Assembly (NCBI RefSeq): GCF_024713975.1
Contig: NC_091099.1
Coordinates: 14,241,501 to 14,305,500 of the forward strand
Source: Paralichthys olivaceus
Taxonomy: Eukaryota > Chordata > Actinopteri > Pleuronectiformes > Paralichthyidae
DNA: 64,000 bases
Direction of reading: 5' to 3'
Of the stretch, positions 24,321-36,985 are shown piece after piece. A model generated the notes under the pieces. The model made no database searches. It was not told the DNA's origin and worked only from the letters and a program-made list of their open reading frames with translations. A program made the position numbers and the translations under genes. Position 1 is the stretch's first letter. The number at the start of each line of letters is the position of its first letter.

Positions 24321-27300
24321 ATTATATATCTTCCCCCCCAAATATGATGAAAATGATGATAGCGGTTATCTGATCATGTGACCAAAGCTTATGAGACCAG
24401 AAGATATTTCTCATGATCAGCTGATGCAGGTTTAGAGGTCTTAACATTCATCATAATAAACAGTTAGATTAATATATTGAGTCATATTGAGGCTCCATTC
24501 ATACAGTTTGTTATTCACCATATTACATTTAGAAAGAAATTCGAGTCTGAAGGTGTTCATGCATTTGGATTCATGTTTCTTCAGCTTGTTTGGTATAAAG
24601 CAAGTGGTGGTTACTGACCTTTGCTGTGGCAGTGACAGATCAGCCTGCTGCTGCTCTCCTCCTGTTCACAAAGGTTAGAAACACTGTTTTGATTTATTTT
24701 ATTTTTTTGCTCTTAATGTTTCTGATCCTCCCCCCCCCTGCAATTTGAGCACTGGCAACAAAGAAGTGAATGCATTATGAGCTCAAGCTGAAAGCCTGTC
24801 ATTATAAGTGTGCCCATGCTGTGTGCTTCATTCAGCCCTCCTACTCTTATTTGCACATGTCATCGGCTGCTCTGTCGTCCGTCCGTGCTGCACGTCAGAG
24901 GCGGCTGCTGGCTGTCCTCCTACACCCCCTGGAGACTGTGACCAGTTGGGCAGGCAGCCTGTAAGAAACCTCGCCGTAGAGATCCACAGACGCCGCCTGT
25001 CTAATTACCAGGCCGCATGGGGGAGAAGCAAACAACACGTGCTGTGCAATATCACCCCAGTAAGCTCCTCCACATCCTGCACTGCGTTTGATTCTGTCCT
25101 CTGCTGCAGCCCTGCATCCAGGGAGCATCACCCCTGTCCTCCACCTTTAGTGCTCTAGTTACTCCCTGCACATGCACTGTGGCCGGGGCTCGGCAGCCTG
25201 CGTGGATGCTCTGGCAGACAGACACAGAAACAGCTCCACAAATAGACCCGTGCTCGGCCTCACAGGGGAGTAGTAGCCCCACTTCTGTGTGCTCTTGCCT
25301 CCTATTTCGTGTGCGCCTCGGGCCAAAACAAGTTAGTGAAGAACCACAGGGAAATCAAATTTGGAATTATTAGATCGTACGGACAGTATCGCGGGAAGGA
25401 CAAGAAGGAATGTGTGCATAAATACATATTGTTATGAAAATAGGTTGATTTCTGGAGCTTTCAGCTGCCAGTCAATAACGCTGTCTGGTCCATGTTTAAT
25501 TGAAATGACAGGTGGTTGTATTCTACTCAAATATATCAACTTTCTAACAGGTTTGCCGTAACCTGTAGTTCTCTTTTAATTTGCAAAAATATAAATTGAG
25601 AGTAGGAAGATGAAAGAAGGTATTTATCTTCTGTATATTGAAATCTTCCTTTTTTAATCTTCCTTTTTTAGACATGATGCTTTGTCGATTATAGGAATTA
25701 AGCAGAACTCGCATTGAAACAATATGTGGAAACAATGAGTCCACACAACGTCATCATAATGTGGAAGAAAACAATCTGTGTTTGATTAAGTTATTGTGTC
25801 CTCCCTTTAACACGCTATTTGTTCAATTTAACAGTGTACATTCAGTCACGCTCTCAGCACGGTCTGAATATAAAACTGGTACAAAATCTCAATGTGGTTT
25901 TACAGTGTGTGAAAGTGGGAGGTGACAGACTGCTAACATCTGTCTGTCTGTGTGCCGGAGCCATTTATTAATTTTTTTGGGTGGGGGGGCTGTCGTGTTG
26001 TGACAGACACAAACGTGTCTCCTCGCTGGAATCCGTGTGTCCTTGAGCCGGCCCTCCACTCGTCTGGAACGAGGCTGCTCTGCATCATCCCTCCTCCTTT
26101 TTGTTATTTATCTCCCTCTCTGCTGCGCGTCACACATTTAAATACCTTACACAATACCCAGGGTGTGAGAGACAGAGAAGAAGACAAATCTTAACTCTCA
26201 TGTTTAGTTAGCAGCACTTGGATGTGTACTTGAAAGTAGCTTATTTTCAATTTTGCACTTTTATACAAATACCCTTTGTGTCCCCCCGGATTTGAATCAT
26301 CATAAATATCTAGGATAATATATATTTGGTCACGTAGCTACAAAAGACTCCAGCTCTCGGAATAATTCACAACTGTGGCCTTATAGCCACGAGACAGACT
26401 CAGAGCCACATAGTTACTGAGACCTCAAGGTGCCTTTGAGCAGGAAAGATGAAGAAGTAAGTATCGTAGGTCAAGAGAGAGAGGGGCGTCAAAGCACTAC
26501 TACATTATTAAAATGATCCCACTGGGCCCCGGGGACAGACTCGCACCTATACTCAAGCAGGTGCAAGATAGCACACATACGAGTGCTGAAGGACACAGTT
26601 GCAACAAGCACTGAGAGTGAAACAGCTCTAAAGGGAAAAAGTTCTTCTAATCAAACTCTAACAGGGAGTCCAGAACAAGACATCGCAGATTCAGAGATGT
26701 TTACACTCGTCACCTCATGCGTCTGTAACCTAGATAAGATTTATCTGCATTCCAGGTTCATGTGGGAACATCCAAATATCTCCCTTCACCTGACAGAAGT
26801 CCAACTGCATCTACACTGTAAAAAAACGAAATACATAAAACAAAAAAAACTGAAATAAATGTTTAATACTGGAATAAATGTGGCTCTGCTATTTGTATTC
26901 CTTCGTTTTTTTGAATTTTTGCATCTGTCCCGTGTTAGCACCATTATCAACACGTCCACACCCTCGCTGGGAATCCTGCAGAGAAGTCCGCAGAAAGTCT
27001 GGAGGCTATCACTCACTTGTGTTCACACAGTGTACAGAGGATCTCCAGAGTTCAGTGCATGTCTGAAATGCGAACATTGGTGATACTTCATCTTTGGAAT
27101 AATCTATTTATAGTCACCAAACAATAAGGGTTCATTAATATTTATGCGTGATAATACGGGTAGGGACTTAAGAATTCACAGCCTCTTTATGCCCTGTCTC
27201 ATAAAAGAGAAGATAACAAATGCTTCCACTGTCTAGACAACATCATTCATCGCTATTGTGGAGTTTTACATTACAGCCTATACCCCAGACTGTTATGACA

Positions 27301-27959
27301 TAAAGAATAGCAGTTACTGATATCACCTGTGAGTGACATCAGCATACCCACCCGTCTGAGTCGGGCCCCGTACGAGTCACGGACACACAGAGCGCTCACA
27401 TACCACAATAAATAATCCAAAAAAAAACACACCAACTTCCTCCTTTCCCTCCCTCAAAGCCTCAACACCCCCTCCTCCCCTTCCGTGGGTGAGTAATCAG
27501 TGGATACTGGAAATGCCTCATGGCTGACCTTATAAGGCTGTCAGGAAACTGCTGATTTTGGGTTTCAGACCTCAGATAGCTATACTTCTCGCCTCTTACC
27601 TCCATTGCCTCAGTCCCACCGCCTTCTGCCCTCTATTACTGCCAGCATCCTGTCTTCATTAGCTCATATTTCACACAGGGGAAGGGACCGTGCTGTACCA
27701 GCTCCTCAGAAGGTCTTTTTTATCCAGCATGAATTCTTAAGATAACAGGCTGGATCCTATCACCTGCCATCATCACCAAAGCATTTATGTATCATGGAAA
27801 TAATCTGCTCTGCTAATGGCAGGATGCAGAAAGTACTGTACGTTGTTTATCCTGAAAATGACTTTGCAATTCATAATAACATTAACTCTGTTGACATTTT
27901 TACTACTTCCGTTTTCATGACTTCCATGCAATTGTGTGGAGGGGATGAGTTACAGATTC

Positions 27960-28140
27960 TGAAGAATTTGGTGGAAGGACGTGGTTAGGTTCTGGGAAGA
28001 AGCCTTTCAATTTTAGTGGCATCAGGGTTTTTTTTTCACTTTCTTACACATTTTGAGATGTTGATATTTATCTTCATCTCTATGGATCTTGGTGAATTTT
28101 GTCGCAGACTGACTAGATTTTAGGGTTTGGCCTTAAAGGA
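27960..28140 (+). mobile_element. Partial interspersed repeat copy
   Basis: The segment runs from about TTTGGTGGAAGGACG to GTTTGGCCTT and includes TATGGATCTTGGTGAATTTT. It resembles the interior of the family listed at 9290-9515, in the plus orientation. It is weakly conserved and non-coding. Confidence 0.4.
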
Positions 28141-28794
28141 TGTGTTTGTTCTACTGAGAATTCCTTCACATGCTTTCAACCCAGTCTAATATAATATAGT
28201 TTAAGTTGTGCTATATCATGTGCAGCTTCTCGGCGAGCTCACAAACTGGTTTTAGGTCAATTCAATCTTCCTATTTTCTACATCCATCACAACAGCAAGC
28301 TGAAGTATTTTTACATGTCAGGTTGTACTAAGAGAAGCAGATTTATCAGTTTTTTGGGGTTGTAATAACTTATAAATGTAAAGGTATCTGTCATCATCGA
28401 CATATGCATGATTTTAAATTCTGTTAAACTCCATTTTAATAAAAGGGAACTGGTTTTGTACATCAAAGTATATTGTTGTAGAAAGCCTATTCCCTCAGGT
28501 GAGGCAGAGTCTGAACATGAAAAACTTACCTCTGTAGCACACCCATCTCATCTTTGCTAGAAGCCAACAGCTCAGGGCTACAGCTGCTGGAACACTTCTG
28601 GGTCACAGGTTTGCTGTAGTGTTGCATTGTGGGTAGTGTAGTCTTTTGACAGAGAGTAAAATGAATGAAAATAAAATGACTCTGCGGCATCAACATTTTC
28701 ACAGGTTGATCACGACACCTGCTTATAAATAAACAGTATCATTGAGAGTCGGAGGAGGTAAAAGAAATGGCTTCATGCAAATACAAAAAAAAAA

Positions 28795-28990
28795 TCAAAC
28801 TTTTCTGTCAGAAATGTAGAAAGTAAAAAGAAATCCTTTGTGAAGCTCAACCCCAAAGTTGAATGAATTCTTTCGTTATCGAAGTTTCTAGGAAATCTGT
28901 TCAGCAGTTTTTGTGTAGTCATGCTGACAAACAAATGGACACTGATAAACACATTACCTCGCCTTACCAGAGGTAAATAAACACTTGTTG
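28795..28990 (-). mobile_element. Interspersed repeat copy, minus orientation
   Basis: Read on the minus strand it begins near GGTAAGGCGAGGTAATGTG and contains CTACACAAAAACTGCTGAAC. That block parallels AGAAACTACTGGA at 9304-9316 and the reverse complement of about 24053-24075. It is oriented opposite to the partial copy at 27960-28140. Confidence 0.5.
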
Positions 28991-29039
28991 TTTGTTTGTA
29001 ATAAATGTATATCTTCCTGATGTAAAAAAAAAGCTGCCT

Positions 29040-29275
29040 CATTCACATTCCAGTCTCTCGTCTGTATTTGCGGAGCATCTTGTTAAGAGCGTAGCAGCTA
29101 ATTTAAAATAATTAGAAGGTTAGCCGATTCCCTTGGCAGAAATGTTTTAATGAAATTTGTTATTCTAATGAACCGAGAGCAACACATTTAATCAATCCCT
29201 TGGAACTGGCCTTTTATATGATTTTCTGTCAGCAAATGTTGCTGTTCATTTCATCTGGTCAACACAGCATGACAG
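29040..29275. promoter_or_regulatory. Candidate conserved noncoding element
   Basis: This stretch is complex, non-repetitive and has no coding frame. It carries clustered AATTA/TAATT cores (around 29098-29118), CTAATGAAC and ATTTAATCAATCC, a texture typical of vertebrate developmental enhancers bound by homeodomain proteins. The call rests only on sequence texture; alignment to other fish genomes is needed to establish conservation. Confidence 0.3.
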
Positions 29276-32200
29276 TGAGGGTGTGTGTGTGTGGTCAGAT
29301 AAATACATACATTTATTAAATTAGTGTACTTATACTTCACATGAGTGATTTTATTTATCCTACTGTATATATTTTTTACGTCAATACTTTACATAGACAA
29401 ACAATGTACTGTTTCCTCCTTTATGTTTATATGAAAGCTGCAGTTTGTAGTTACTATGTAAATTAAGATTCGACAAACGAAACATAGCTTATAAATACAA
29501 CACGATGGTTTCTGTTTATGTGATGGTTGCTAAATTCAGTTTTATCTCTAGAATCTCATAATTTGGGACAAATAAAGATTACCGGAGTAGATCTTAAATA
29601 AGGACCAGGCTGAGACAAGAGGAAGACTATTTCTCATTTACATTTAAATGTGAGAAAATAGTTTTGAATTGAGCTCAGTCATGTCTGGGCGAAAAAGGAA
29701 AGAAAGAGAAGAGATTTATTTGAATTTTCTTCTCCTCTGGCGTTATGCTCCCAAACATACAAAATAGTCAAAATACTTTAACTCATCAAAATGCCTCTTT
29801 TGCGTTAAGGAATCAGTCATATTGATCAAATTGTAAGTTTAAGTGCATAATAATGAATGCTTTTCATTTTATTACTTGAAACATATTTAGCTAATAACAC
29901 TCATGGGCAGTTTCTTGCGTAACATAGAGTTCCTCCTCCACCACTCACCATTTTCCTCATCCAGACTCAAACCAGTCAGGTGGATTATTTGTTTTATGTA
30001 AAAGCACATCAGCATAAAAACTGATGCTATATCTAAACAAGTTTGTGTCCTCGTGGTGGGGTTACATAACAAAGAAAAAAACTGGCAGTGAGTCAAATGT
30101 TTCAGCTGAGACACGCCTCGAGTCATCAATCTTTTTCTTTTTTTTTTTTTTTACATATTTTCTGTAGCAGTCATAAAGAAGAAATGTTTCATTTTATTGA
30201 TTTGATGTCTGCAGTCAAATAACTGTTGGAATAATATTCAATTTATAGACACTTTTTTACATGAAGCCTCCAGCCTCTCATAAAGGAGGGATATAATTGC
30301 ATGGTGTGGTCTGTTTGAAGACATAGTTAGTCCCAGCCTACAAATCCAGTGTTCCACTTCAGGCAGGGCTGCTCAAACAAGTTTTAGGCCTTTAACTCGA
30401 CACGGTGGATACAGACACACTCGGGGGTCCACATTTGATCTTGGAGGATTTTTGTTGCATTAGCTCTCGCATGAACAATCCTGTCTTTACAGCGAAATAA
30501 GGCCAGCACAAGAACACAATGCTGGACTGGATGTACCAGCAGTGATCTTATAAAAGAGCATTTGCGTTGAATGTCAGACACTGTGAATTTCTTGCATAAA
30601 CTAAATATCCAAGCACTCACACAGAAAATGTTTGTTCAGCTCAGAGTGTGACTTTGTCGACACAGTAGCTGCTCTTGTCAGACACAAGGTTGTCTTTTGT
30701 CTGATCGCACAAATCGTCTCTTCTCCCTAAATGTGATCGGAGTGAAGGCTGTGCTTGGATACTTCATTCGCAATTCACAAAACAATGTTACACACACACA
30801 GTGTGTAAGTGTGTTGACTGAAAAGGCTGCAGCTGCCTCACAATGGATAACACAGTGACGTACATGCATCTGGACAACAGAGTTCTTTTAAAATCAAAGC
30901 ACCTTTAAGAAGAAAACCGGTCTCTGGTAGAAACGAGCAGAGCTGTGACGTGTTGAGTATGTTGCATTGTCACATGTCTCAGTCGTGTTGTTGTGTTGGA
31001 TTTCTGTCTGCAGCCAGATGCCTGAGGGGTTCCCCACCTGCAGCTCATAACTCTTTAATGGTCGAAACTGGCAAGCACTTCAACTAAAGCAGGTTTCTTG
31101 ATGGTAAGCAATAAATCATGGCCTCTGTTTCACTGCAGCAGCATTATTGAATATTAAAGTAGCACATTCTATTCTTCACCCACACATGGGGGCTTTCCTT
31201 TTTGTGTTGTGTATTATAAAGTTTAATGTGTATTATAGTTTTCAGTAAGCCTGGTCTAACAAGTATTATCCCAGAGCGACCCAGTGTGACTCTAATTTGT
31301 GTTCTGGCTCTTATCAACCCAATATGCAAAGATTTGTTTTAAATGTAAAGATAAAATTGCTCTTCAATATGCTCTTAATTCTAATGGATTAAAAGCAAGA
31401 TGGATGTGTTTTTTTAATTGCTCTTAAAACATTTTGTATAATGAAGTTGAAAGAAAAGTGTCAAGATACAATCATCAGTGCTATAATTTTGCAATAATGC
31501 ATCAATACAAAACCTTTTATGGCTCAAAATTAACATGTTTGATGATCAATAATAATAATTATCATTATTTTAAGCTAATGAACAACAGGTATAAAAATAA
31601 ATAGTTTTTTCTCCAAAAATGAATCCTAAAACTGTTCCCGAAAAAAGGTTTTTGATTTATATTTTAATTTTTGAGGGTTCATCATTCTAGAGATTCAAAT
31701 TTACAGCCATAAAAACTTTATTTTCCATCACAAAATTGGAGAAATTAGATTTTCCAGATAATAAATAAGTATAAAAACAAAACAAATACAGAAACACAGT
31801 GAGAAAAAAATACATCAAGTAGAAACACACACAGTATTGTGACCTTTCTGGAACAACAACAGGAAACTGAAAAACCGCCTCATACAGTATAAGCCCACGT
31901 CCTGGTCGGATAGGGAAAAAAGCATATTCCTGATTACACTGACCTTCTTTGAGAGGATATGGTAATTCTCTAGACTTCATAGGATGTGGCGCTCTCCACA
32001 GCAGCAGTCTGCAATAAAATTGTCACATGGCATTTACAGGGGGAGACGCACTCCCCCAATCAACCTACTTTCATATGTCTCACAGTCTTATATAATATGA
32101 TTCCAATCAGGGCTCAGGCACAGGGCCTCTCTGCCCTGATAGAACCTCTCCTCTCAACATGTCTCACCATGACAGAGAGAACACTGAGCCACCACATGAC

Positions 32201-32357
32201 TTCTCTTTGTATCATGAAGGTGTGTGATATCACCCTCAGGGGAGGTTATATTTTAATTAAACTGTTGATAGCCTGTGTTGAGATGGCTGACACCACCCTC
32301 ACATCAGTACAGTAAATAAGTAGTAAGTAAGTTCATATATCAACTAGTTGGAATTAG

Positions 32358-32525
32358 TTTATTCTCATTCATACAAAGAAAAAATATGGACAAATTCAGA
32401 TTTTTCTTTTAACATGAAGAATCCTGGTGGCAACTGCATCTGGCCAAGACATAGTCTAACACATATGTTCTTCTTTAAAACCTGGGAACTATTGTTTATT
32501 AATCAGAGAGCTAGTTATTTTTATT
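32358..32525 (-). terminator. Candidate polyadenylation signals of fbxl22
   Basis: Minus-strand AATAAA hexamers lie at 32520-32525, 32495-32500 and 32358-32363, about 370-540 nt past the fbxl22 stop. A 3' UTR of about 0.4-0.6 kb is therefore plausible. Confidence 0.4.
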
Positions 32526-32893
32526 TTTACTGTTCAGTTATTTTACGTTTGGATAGAATCAGCCCTCTGTTTCAAGTCTGCGCTAATCTAAGCTACGATA
32601 AACTAAACTAGGGTTAGGCAAGTAGTAACTATGGTTAGGGCAGGTCTCCAGGAAATCCATGTAAGTCAATGCAATGTCCTCTGAAGTCATGTAGACACGT
32701 GTGTTTTTTGATCAACATGGAATAGAAGCAGCTTACATAGAATGTTTTGTAAGGAATATTCATATTCAACATATAGTGTGTTGTATAAAAAAGATATCAA
32801 AACTATAAAAACACTTCAAAAAACATCTCAAATTTTGTCACAGAATTGTTTTTCCCTTGCAGTCCATCTGAGAGAGAAGCTGAGACTCCTCCC

Positions 32894-35800
32894 TCAGGAG
32901 AACAGCAGGACTTTCTGCAGTGTCCTCCTCAGCGGCACCTTCTCCTCAGGCTTGCTGTCAGGGATCATGTCAGCACTTCTCTCTGCTGTCAGCTGGAGGC
33001 CTGGCCTCCTCTCCCTGACAGCCTGCAGCCCCGCCTGAGTGATGTTCCTGCAAAAGTCCACCTTCACCTCCTCCAGACCGTCTCCGTGAGCCACCACGCC
33101 TTCCAGGCTGCGGTCGGTGATACGGACGCAGTTCTCCAGGTGAAGGCGACGCAGCCTCCTGCAGCTCTGCAGCAAGGAGACCACATCCTGGTCAGTGATG
33201 TGGCCGCAGCCAGAGAGGGTCAACTCCAGCAGGTTGGGACACCTGTGGCACAGCAAGTGATATCATTAAACAATGACAGGTTCCCAAACATGTAATGGAA
33301 TATAGACCTGGACATAACAGAGGGGGATATATGCTGTAGTATAGGGTCTGATCTGAGTCAATTAATGAGAAATGAACAATGACAATAAGAGGCAGCAGTC
33401 TGATTCTAAAACAAAGCAGTTTGATACCATTTGGTTTATGAGTCCCTCCCGTGCACAAATGGAGAATGTTGAGGTGGCACAGAACAATCACAGGATATTT
33501 CATGAATAACAGCATTGCACATTCTCTCATGCTCATTTTTTTCAGGAAATTCTTCCAAAAATGAATCATTGCATGTGTTTGCTGCTCATTTCCATCCATT
33601 ACCAGGAAGTGCACTGCAACCAACTGGCAGCCTGGCAGCTACAGAGCTGGCAGACCCTGATGGCAAATGGGATGTAATTCACGTTAGATGATGCAGATTA
33701 CATAAAGACTTATATAATCTTAGCAGTTTGCCACATGTGAGACAAGCATACTGCAGTTGCCTTCAAGGGTTGAGGGTGCTGCCCCAGTAACCTCCGAACA
33801 TGGGACAGGGCAGTCAATCCACGTGCCCCCGTTTGCATTGTTACACGGGACAAATGTGGGGGGGGGGTTATCAGCGGATGTGACTGCAAAGTATCGACGT
33901 TGACCAAAAGAAAAAAAGAAGTAGAAGAAGAAGGCAGAGAGTCCTGGTAAATGGAGCTCGGAGCTGACGGCATTTCAGCTGCTTTCTAATAACCACAGCA
34001 GAGGCACAGAGGTAAACATAATGGTATAAAAACTTCAACAAACTTTGTTACATAATCCACCCTCTCGTGGCTCCTCCCCTCACTGTGTGCTAATGTGTGT
34101 GTGTGTGTGTCTGTGTGTGTGTGACTCTGTGTTGTTTATTATCCCAAAAGCATATAATTATCTACATGTCACCTTGTCTTAATATAACCACATCAACCTC
34201 CCCTGCGTTTCACAACTGCACACTGGCAAACAAACACCCAGTTAATGACTTTATTTTCCTCTGTCAACTCTCTATCTATCTATTTATCTATCTATCATCT
34301 AAATATTATCTATCTGTCTATCTGTGTGTCTATCTATATATCTATCTATCTATCTCTATCTATCTGTGTATCTGCTGTATAAACTGCAGTTCACATTAAA
34401 AACCTATGATTAAAACACACAACATAGAGGGCAGTCTGGTCGGAGCTGAGCACAAGCAGAGCACCACACCACTAACCTGTAATCATCTCCCTAATGAGCT
34501 CTTTGGTTTCCTGACGGTTATTCCGTCTGATCAAATCATCCAGTGAACTACAAAAAGAACTGAGACGTATATTTAACATTCCACTCCTCCGGCCTGTTAG
34601 GTGGATTGGCCACTTTTTAACAGGCTTAAGAGGTTTTTCGGAATTTTTCACTATCTCAATGCGGTAGGGAATATTTAAACTTTGTAAGAAGACATCCTAG
34701 AGTATTACCCAAACAACGTGCTGAAGCTTGTTTTGTAAGATAATGCATCCTTTTATTCAAATGGTGAATATCTCATACTGGAATGAACCCACCCAGAAAA
34801 AACCCACAAAGGCTTCTTGTGCCGCCCACTGTCCAACCCACACTGCATGGCATGCTTAGCATGTCAATTCATGTTGCATAATCCTGCTACTGTGACCTCA
34901 AGATGATCAAAATCAAATGATTGAGCTCCTGATGATTGATTTACTGGAGTCATCTGTACGAGGGGAGCATTACACTGGAAACTACACAATAAAGAGGCCC
35001 ACTGACATGCTATGGTTTATAGTTTTTTCCATGGAGATAAAAAAAAAAAACAGTCAGACATGAGCTTGGCGTCAGAGTTTGCATGGCTTTTTATCCAGGA
35101 AGAGGCAGGCAGAGACAGACGCACATGTTCATTCCTCTAACAGCAACAAAGAGCCAATTGTAGGCTCCACCTGCTTGTGTAAATCTCCAGTCTGCAGCTG
35201 ACTGGGAGGGTCTGCAGCCAAATCACTCTTTATCACCCCCCCAGCTTCTGCATGTCCCCTCCCACTGTGTCACGTGCACTTGCTTTCTTCTCCTGTGGAC
35301 TATTTGGGAGGGTTTATCAGTATGCAGGGAGTGTGCTTGTAGCCCGTTGAGATACAGGACCCAGACAAAGTAGGTGGTTCTAGTTTTGACTGCTCGCACA
35401 GCCCTCGTGTCTTGCGTCTCAATTTTCACAATACAGGAAATCCTCAAAGGGTCATACACTGAACCCATAAGCCAGCCTCCCTTCCATTCTCTTGTCCCGG
35501 CCAGCAGTGGTGGCCTGGCTCCCTCACATCAACCGTTATTACTGTTACACTGAAGAAATTACCCAGAGACCTCATTATGTCTCTCCAGGCTGATTCCTGC
35601 ATGCAGCCGGCCGCATGAGGCCGGCTGCCAAAAACGCTACGTTTCAGTGACCTATCAAATCCAGCTGTCACAGCATTCACCAAACATAATTTGATATCTG
35701 ACCACAGTTATGTTAGTTAATGGAATCACTCTCGTGTCCCACAGATGTGTCATTGCTCTGTCTCTACTGCCAGCTCAGGATCCACCATCTGTTTCTAATG

Positions 35801-36803
35801 ATTTTTGTTTCCTGCTGCCTACAGCTAAACATGGCAGCTTCACTAAGCCATGTGCCTTTTCAAGAAAATGCATCATTCACCTCCTTGTGGAGGGTGTGAA
35901 TGACCCTGAAAACCCCAGAAATTGTGAGATCGTGGGTGAGACACATTTGGCCAAATAGTAACTATACCACCCCCCCCCCCCCAGATAAACCCATCATAAT
36001 CAAGCTCCAGAAATAATTTTATGATTAAAGCAGTGATAGTGTCTGACATAATGACAGTAACACCTACACCTAAATAAATCTATCCGTGTTCAATTTTAAC
36101 TGAGGATGTGTTAGAATGAACGTTCATTTAGTTCCACAGCCACATTTAAGATTCTGGTTTGTATTGTTGTGTAACCTAGGGCTCGGGACCTCAATAGGTC
36201 AGGGGGTAATTGTGAGTGGTCGCAAAAGAACCACTAAGATCGGAAAAAGTTATCCCATATGTTATGTCTAATTTAAAAACCTTTTCTGCTGTAAATTATT
36301 TTCCGAATATTCAAATGATTGCTTGGTTAAATAGCCTGGGGGTCACAAAACAAAAAAGCACCCGTCCTGTTTTATCCACCCTCTATTGGTCTATTCCTTT
36401 GGCAATTCTCTTGTTGGTTGTCTTTTAAAATACACGACATAGCAGGGAAACCCCACACAAACACTCACATGTGGCAGACATGGGCCAGGAAAGTGCTGAC
36501 CAGGCTCTCATGTTTGCTGCAGATGTCCCTCTGAAACGAACTCTTCAGCCAGTCCTCGATGTTGCACACTTGCACTCTGCTGGAGTACCAGCAAATAGTC
36601 AGGTACCGCAGCGAGGGTCCCAGCACAAAGTTGTCCCTCCTCAGCTGACCCGGCGAGCTGAAGTGGAGCAGATTCCAGAGGCAGGGGTCCACGAAGATCT
36701 CGTGCAGCAGTTGAGAGGTGAGGGACAAGCTCCTGCGACTGTCCTTGTCCAGGAAGGAGAAAAGGTGGAGGAGACACTCGTGGTTGAGCTGGGTGAGGTG
36801 CAT
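32894..36803 (-). CDS. fbxl22: F-box and leucine-rich repeat protein 22
   Basis: FBXL22 is a cardiac and skeletal muscle F-box protein. It recruits sarcomeric substrates (alpha-actinin and filamin C are reported) to an SCF ubiquitin ligase, with localisation at the Z-disc. Two exons, 36469-36803 and 32894-33242, join in phase 2 to 227 residues, close to the human length. The F-box is residues 1-48 (starting [20 protein letters not shown]). It is followed by [15 protein letters not shown] and by LRR units including [33 protein letters not shown] and [14 protein letters not shown]. The ATG at 36801-36803 was chosen because it matches the conserved family start, although the frame is open upstream to an ATG at 36947. 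The intron is 3.2 kb, with donor ACAT|GTGAGT and acceptor GCCACAG. Antisense open frames over exon 1 are shadows. Confidence 0.95.
34097..34124. repeat. (TG)n microsatellite
   Basis: A TG run with one interruption, inside the fbxl22 intron. Confidence 0.9.
34270..34372. repeat. Imperfect (TCTA)n tetranucleotide array
   Basis: About 100 nt of TCTA units carry TCTG, TTTA and ATAT variants. It lies in the fbxl22 intron and is likely polymorphic. The open frame through it is low-complexity. Confidence 0.92.
35603..35628. repeat. Perfect 10-bp GC-rich inverted repeat
   Basis: GCAGCCGGCC and its exact reverse complement GGCCGGCTGC flank a six-base loop, GCATGA. All-GC-rich pairing makes a stable hairpin in either strand. 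It sits inside the fbxl22 intron, well away from the splice sites. Confidence 0.85.
35970..35982. repeat. Poly-C run
   Basis: Thirteen consecutive C residues after CA, in the fbxl22 intron. Confidence 0.9.
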
Positions 36804-36919
36804 GGTGAGCCGTCCAGAGACACACAGAGGGGTCTCGTCCCTTGGGCAGCGACAGGCCGGCTGGTAGGCAGCAACAATGAGCCTACAGCCTGTATTGTGT
36901 GGCCTGGATACATGATGCC

Positions 36920-36985
36920 TTCTCAGGCACATGCTGGAGGCCTGCACATATAAGGACGTGTGAGTGTGAGCTATTTTGGGAAGAC
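36920..36985 (-). promoter_or_regulatory. Possible fbxl22 promoter
   Basis: On the minus strand, about 150-180 nt above the start codon, there is a TTATAT TATA-like element (36948-36953). Further upstream is CCAAAATAGC (36970-36979), which differs from the SRF CArG consensus at the penultimate base. Both would suit a muscle gene, but they are weak matches and no transcription start is visible. Confidence 0.3.

Larger units (their letters stand above)
13600..32340. other. Gene-poor interval between ciart and fbxl22
   Basis: About 19 kb contain no exon I can support. Open frames are short, have no recognisable motif and lack paired splice signals in a conserved context. The interval holds microsatellites, several degraded interspersed repeats (listed separately) and stretches that look like conserved noncoding DNA, notably near 27500-27790 and 29040-29275. 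CACGTG E-boxes occur at 14764-14769, 16022-16027 and 19197-19202. Confidence 0.6.
33243..36468 (-). other. fbxl22 intron with simple repeats
   Basis: The intron contains a TG run (34097-34124), a TCTA-type tetranucleotide array (34270-34372), a C13 run (35970-35982) and a perfect GC-rich hairpin (35603-35628). I see no coding exon nested inside it. Confidence 0.7.

Noticed and set aside
36471-36953. A 160-codon plus-strand frame antisense to fbxl22 exon 1
   Set aside because: It is the mirror of a conserved F-box exon in a compatible antisense frame and has no motif of its own.
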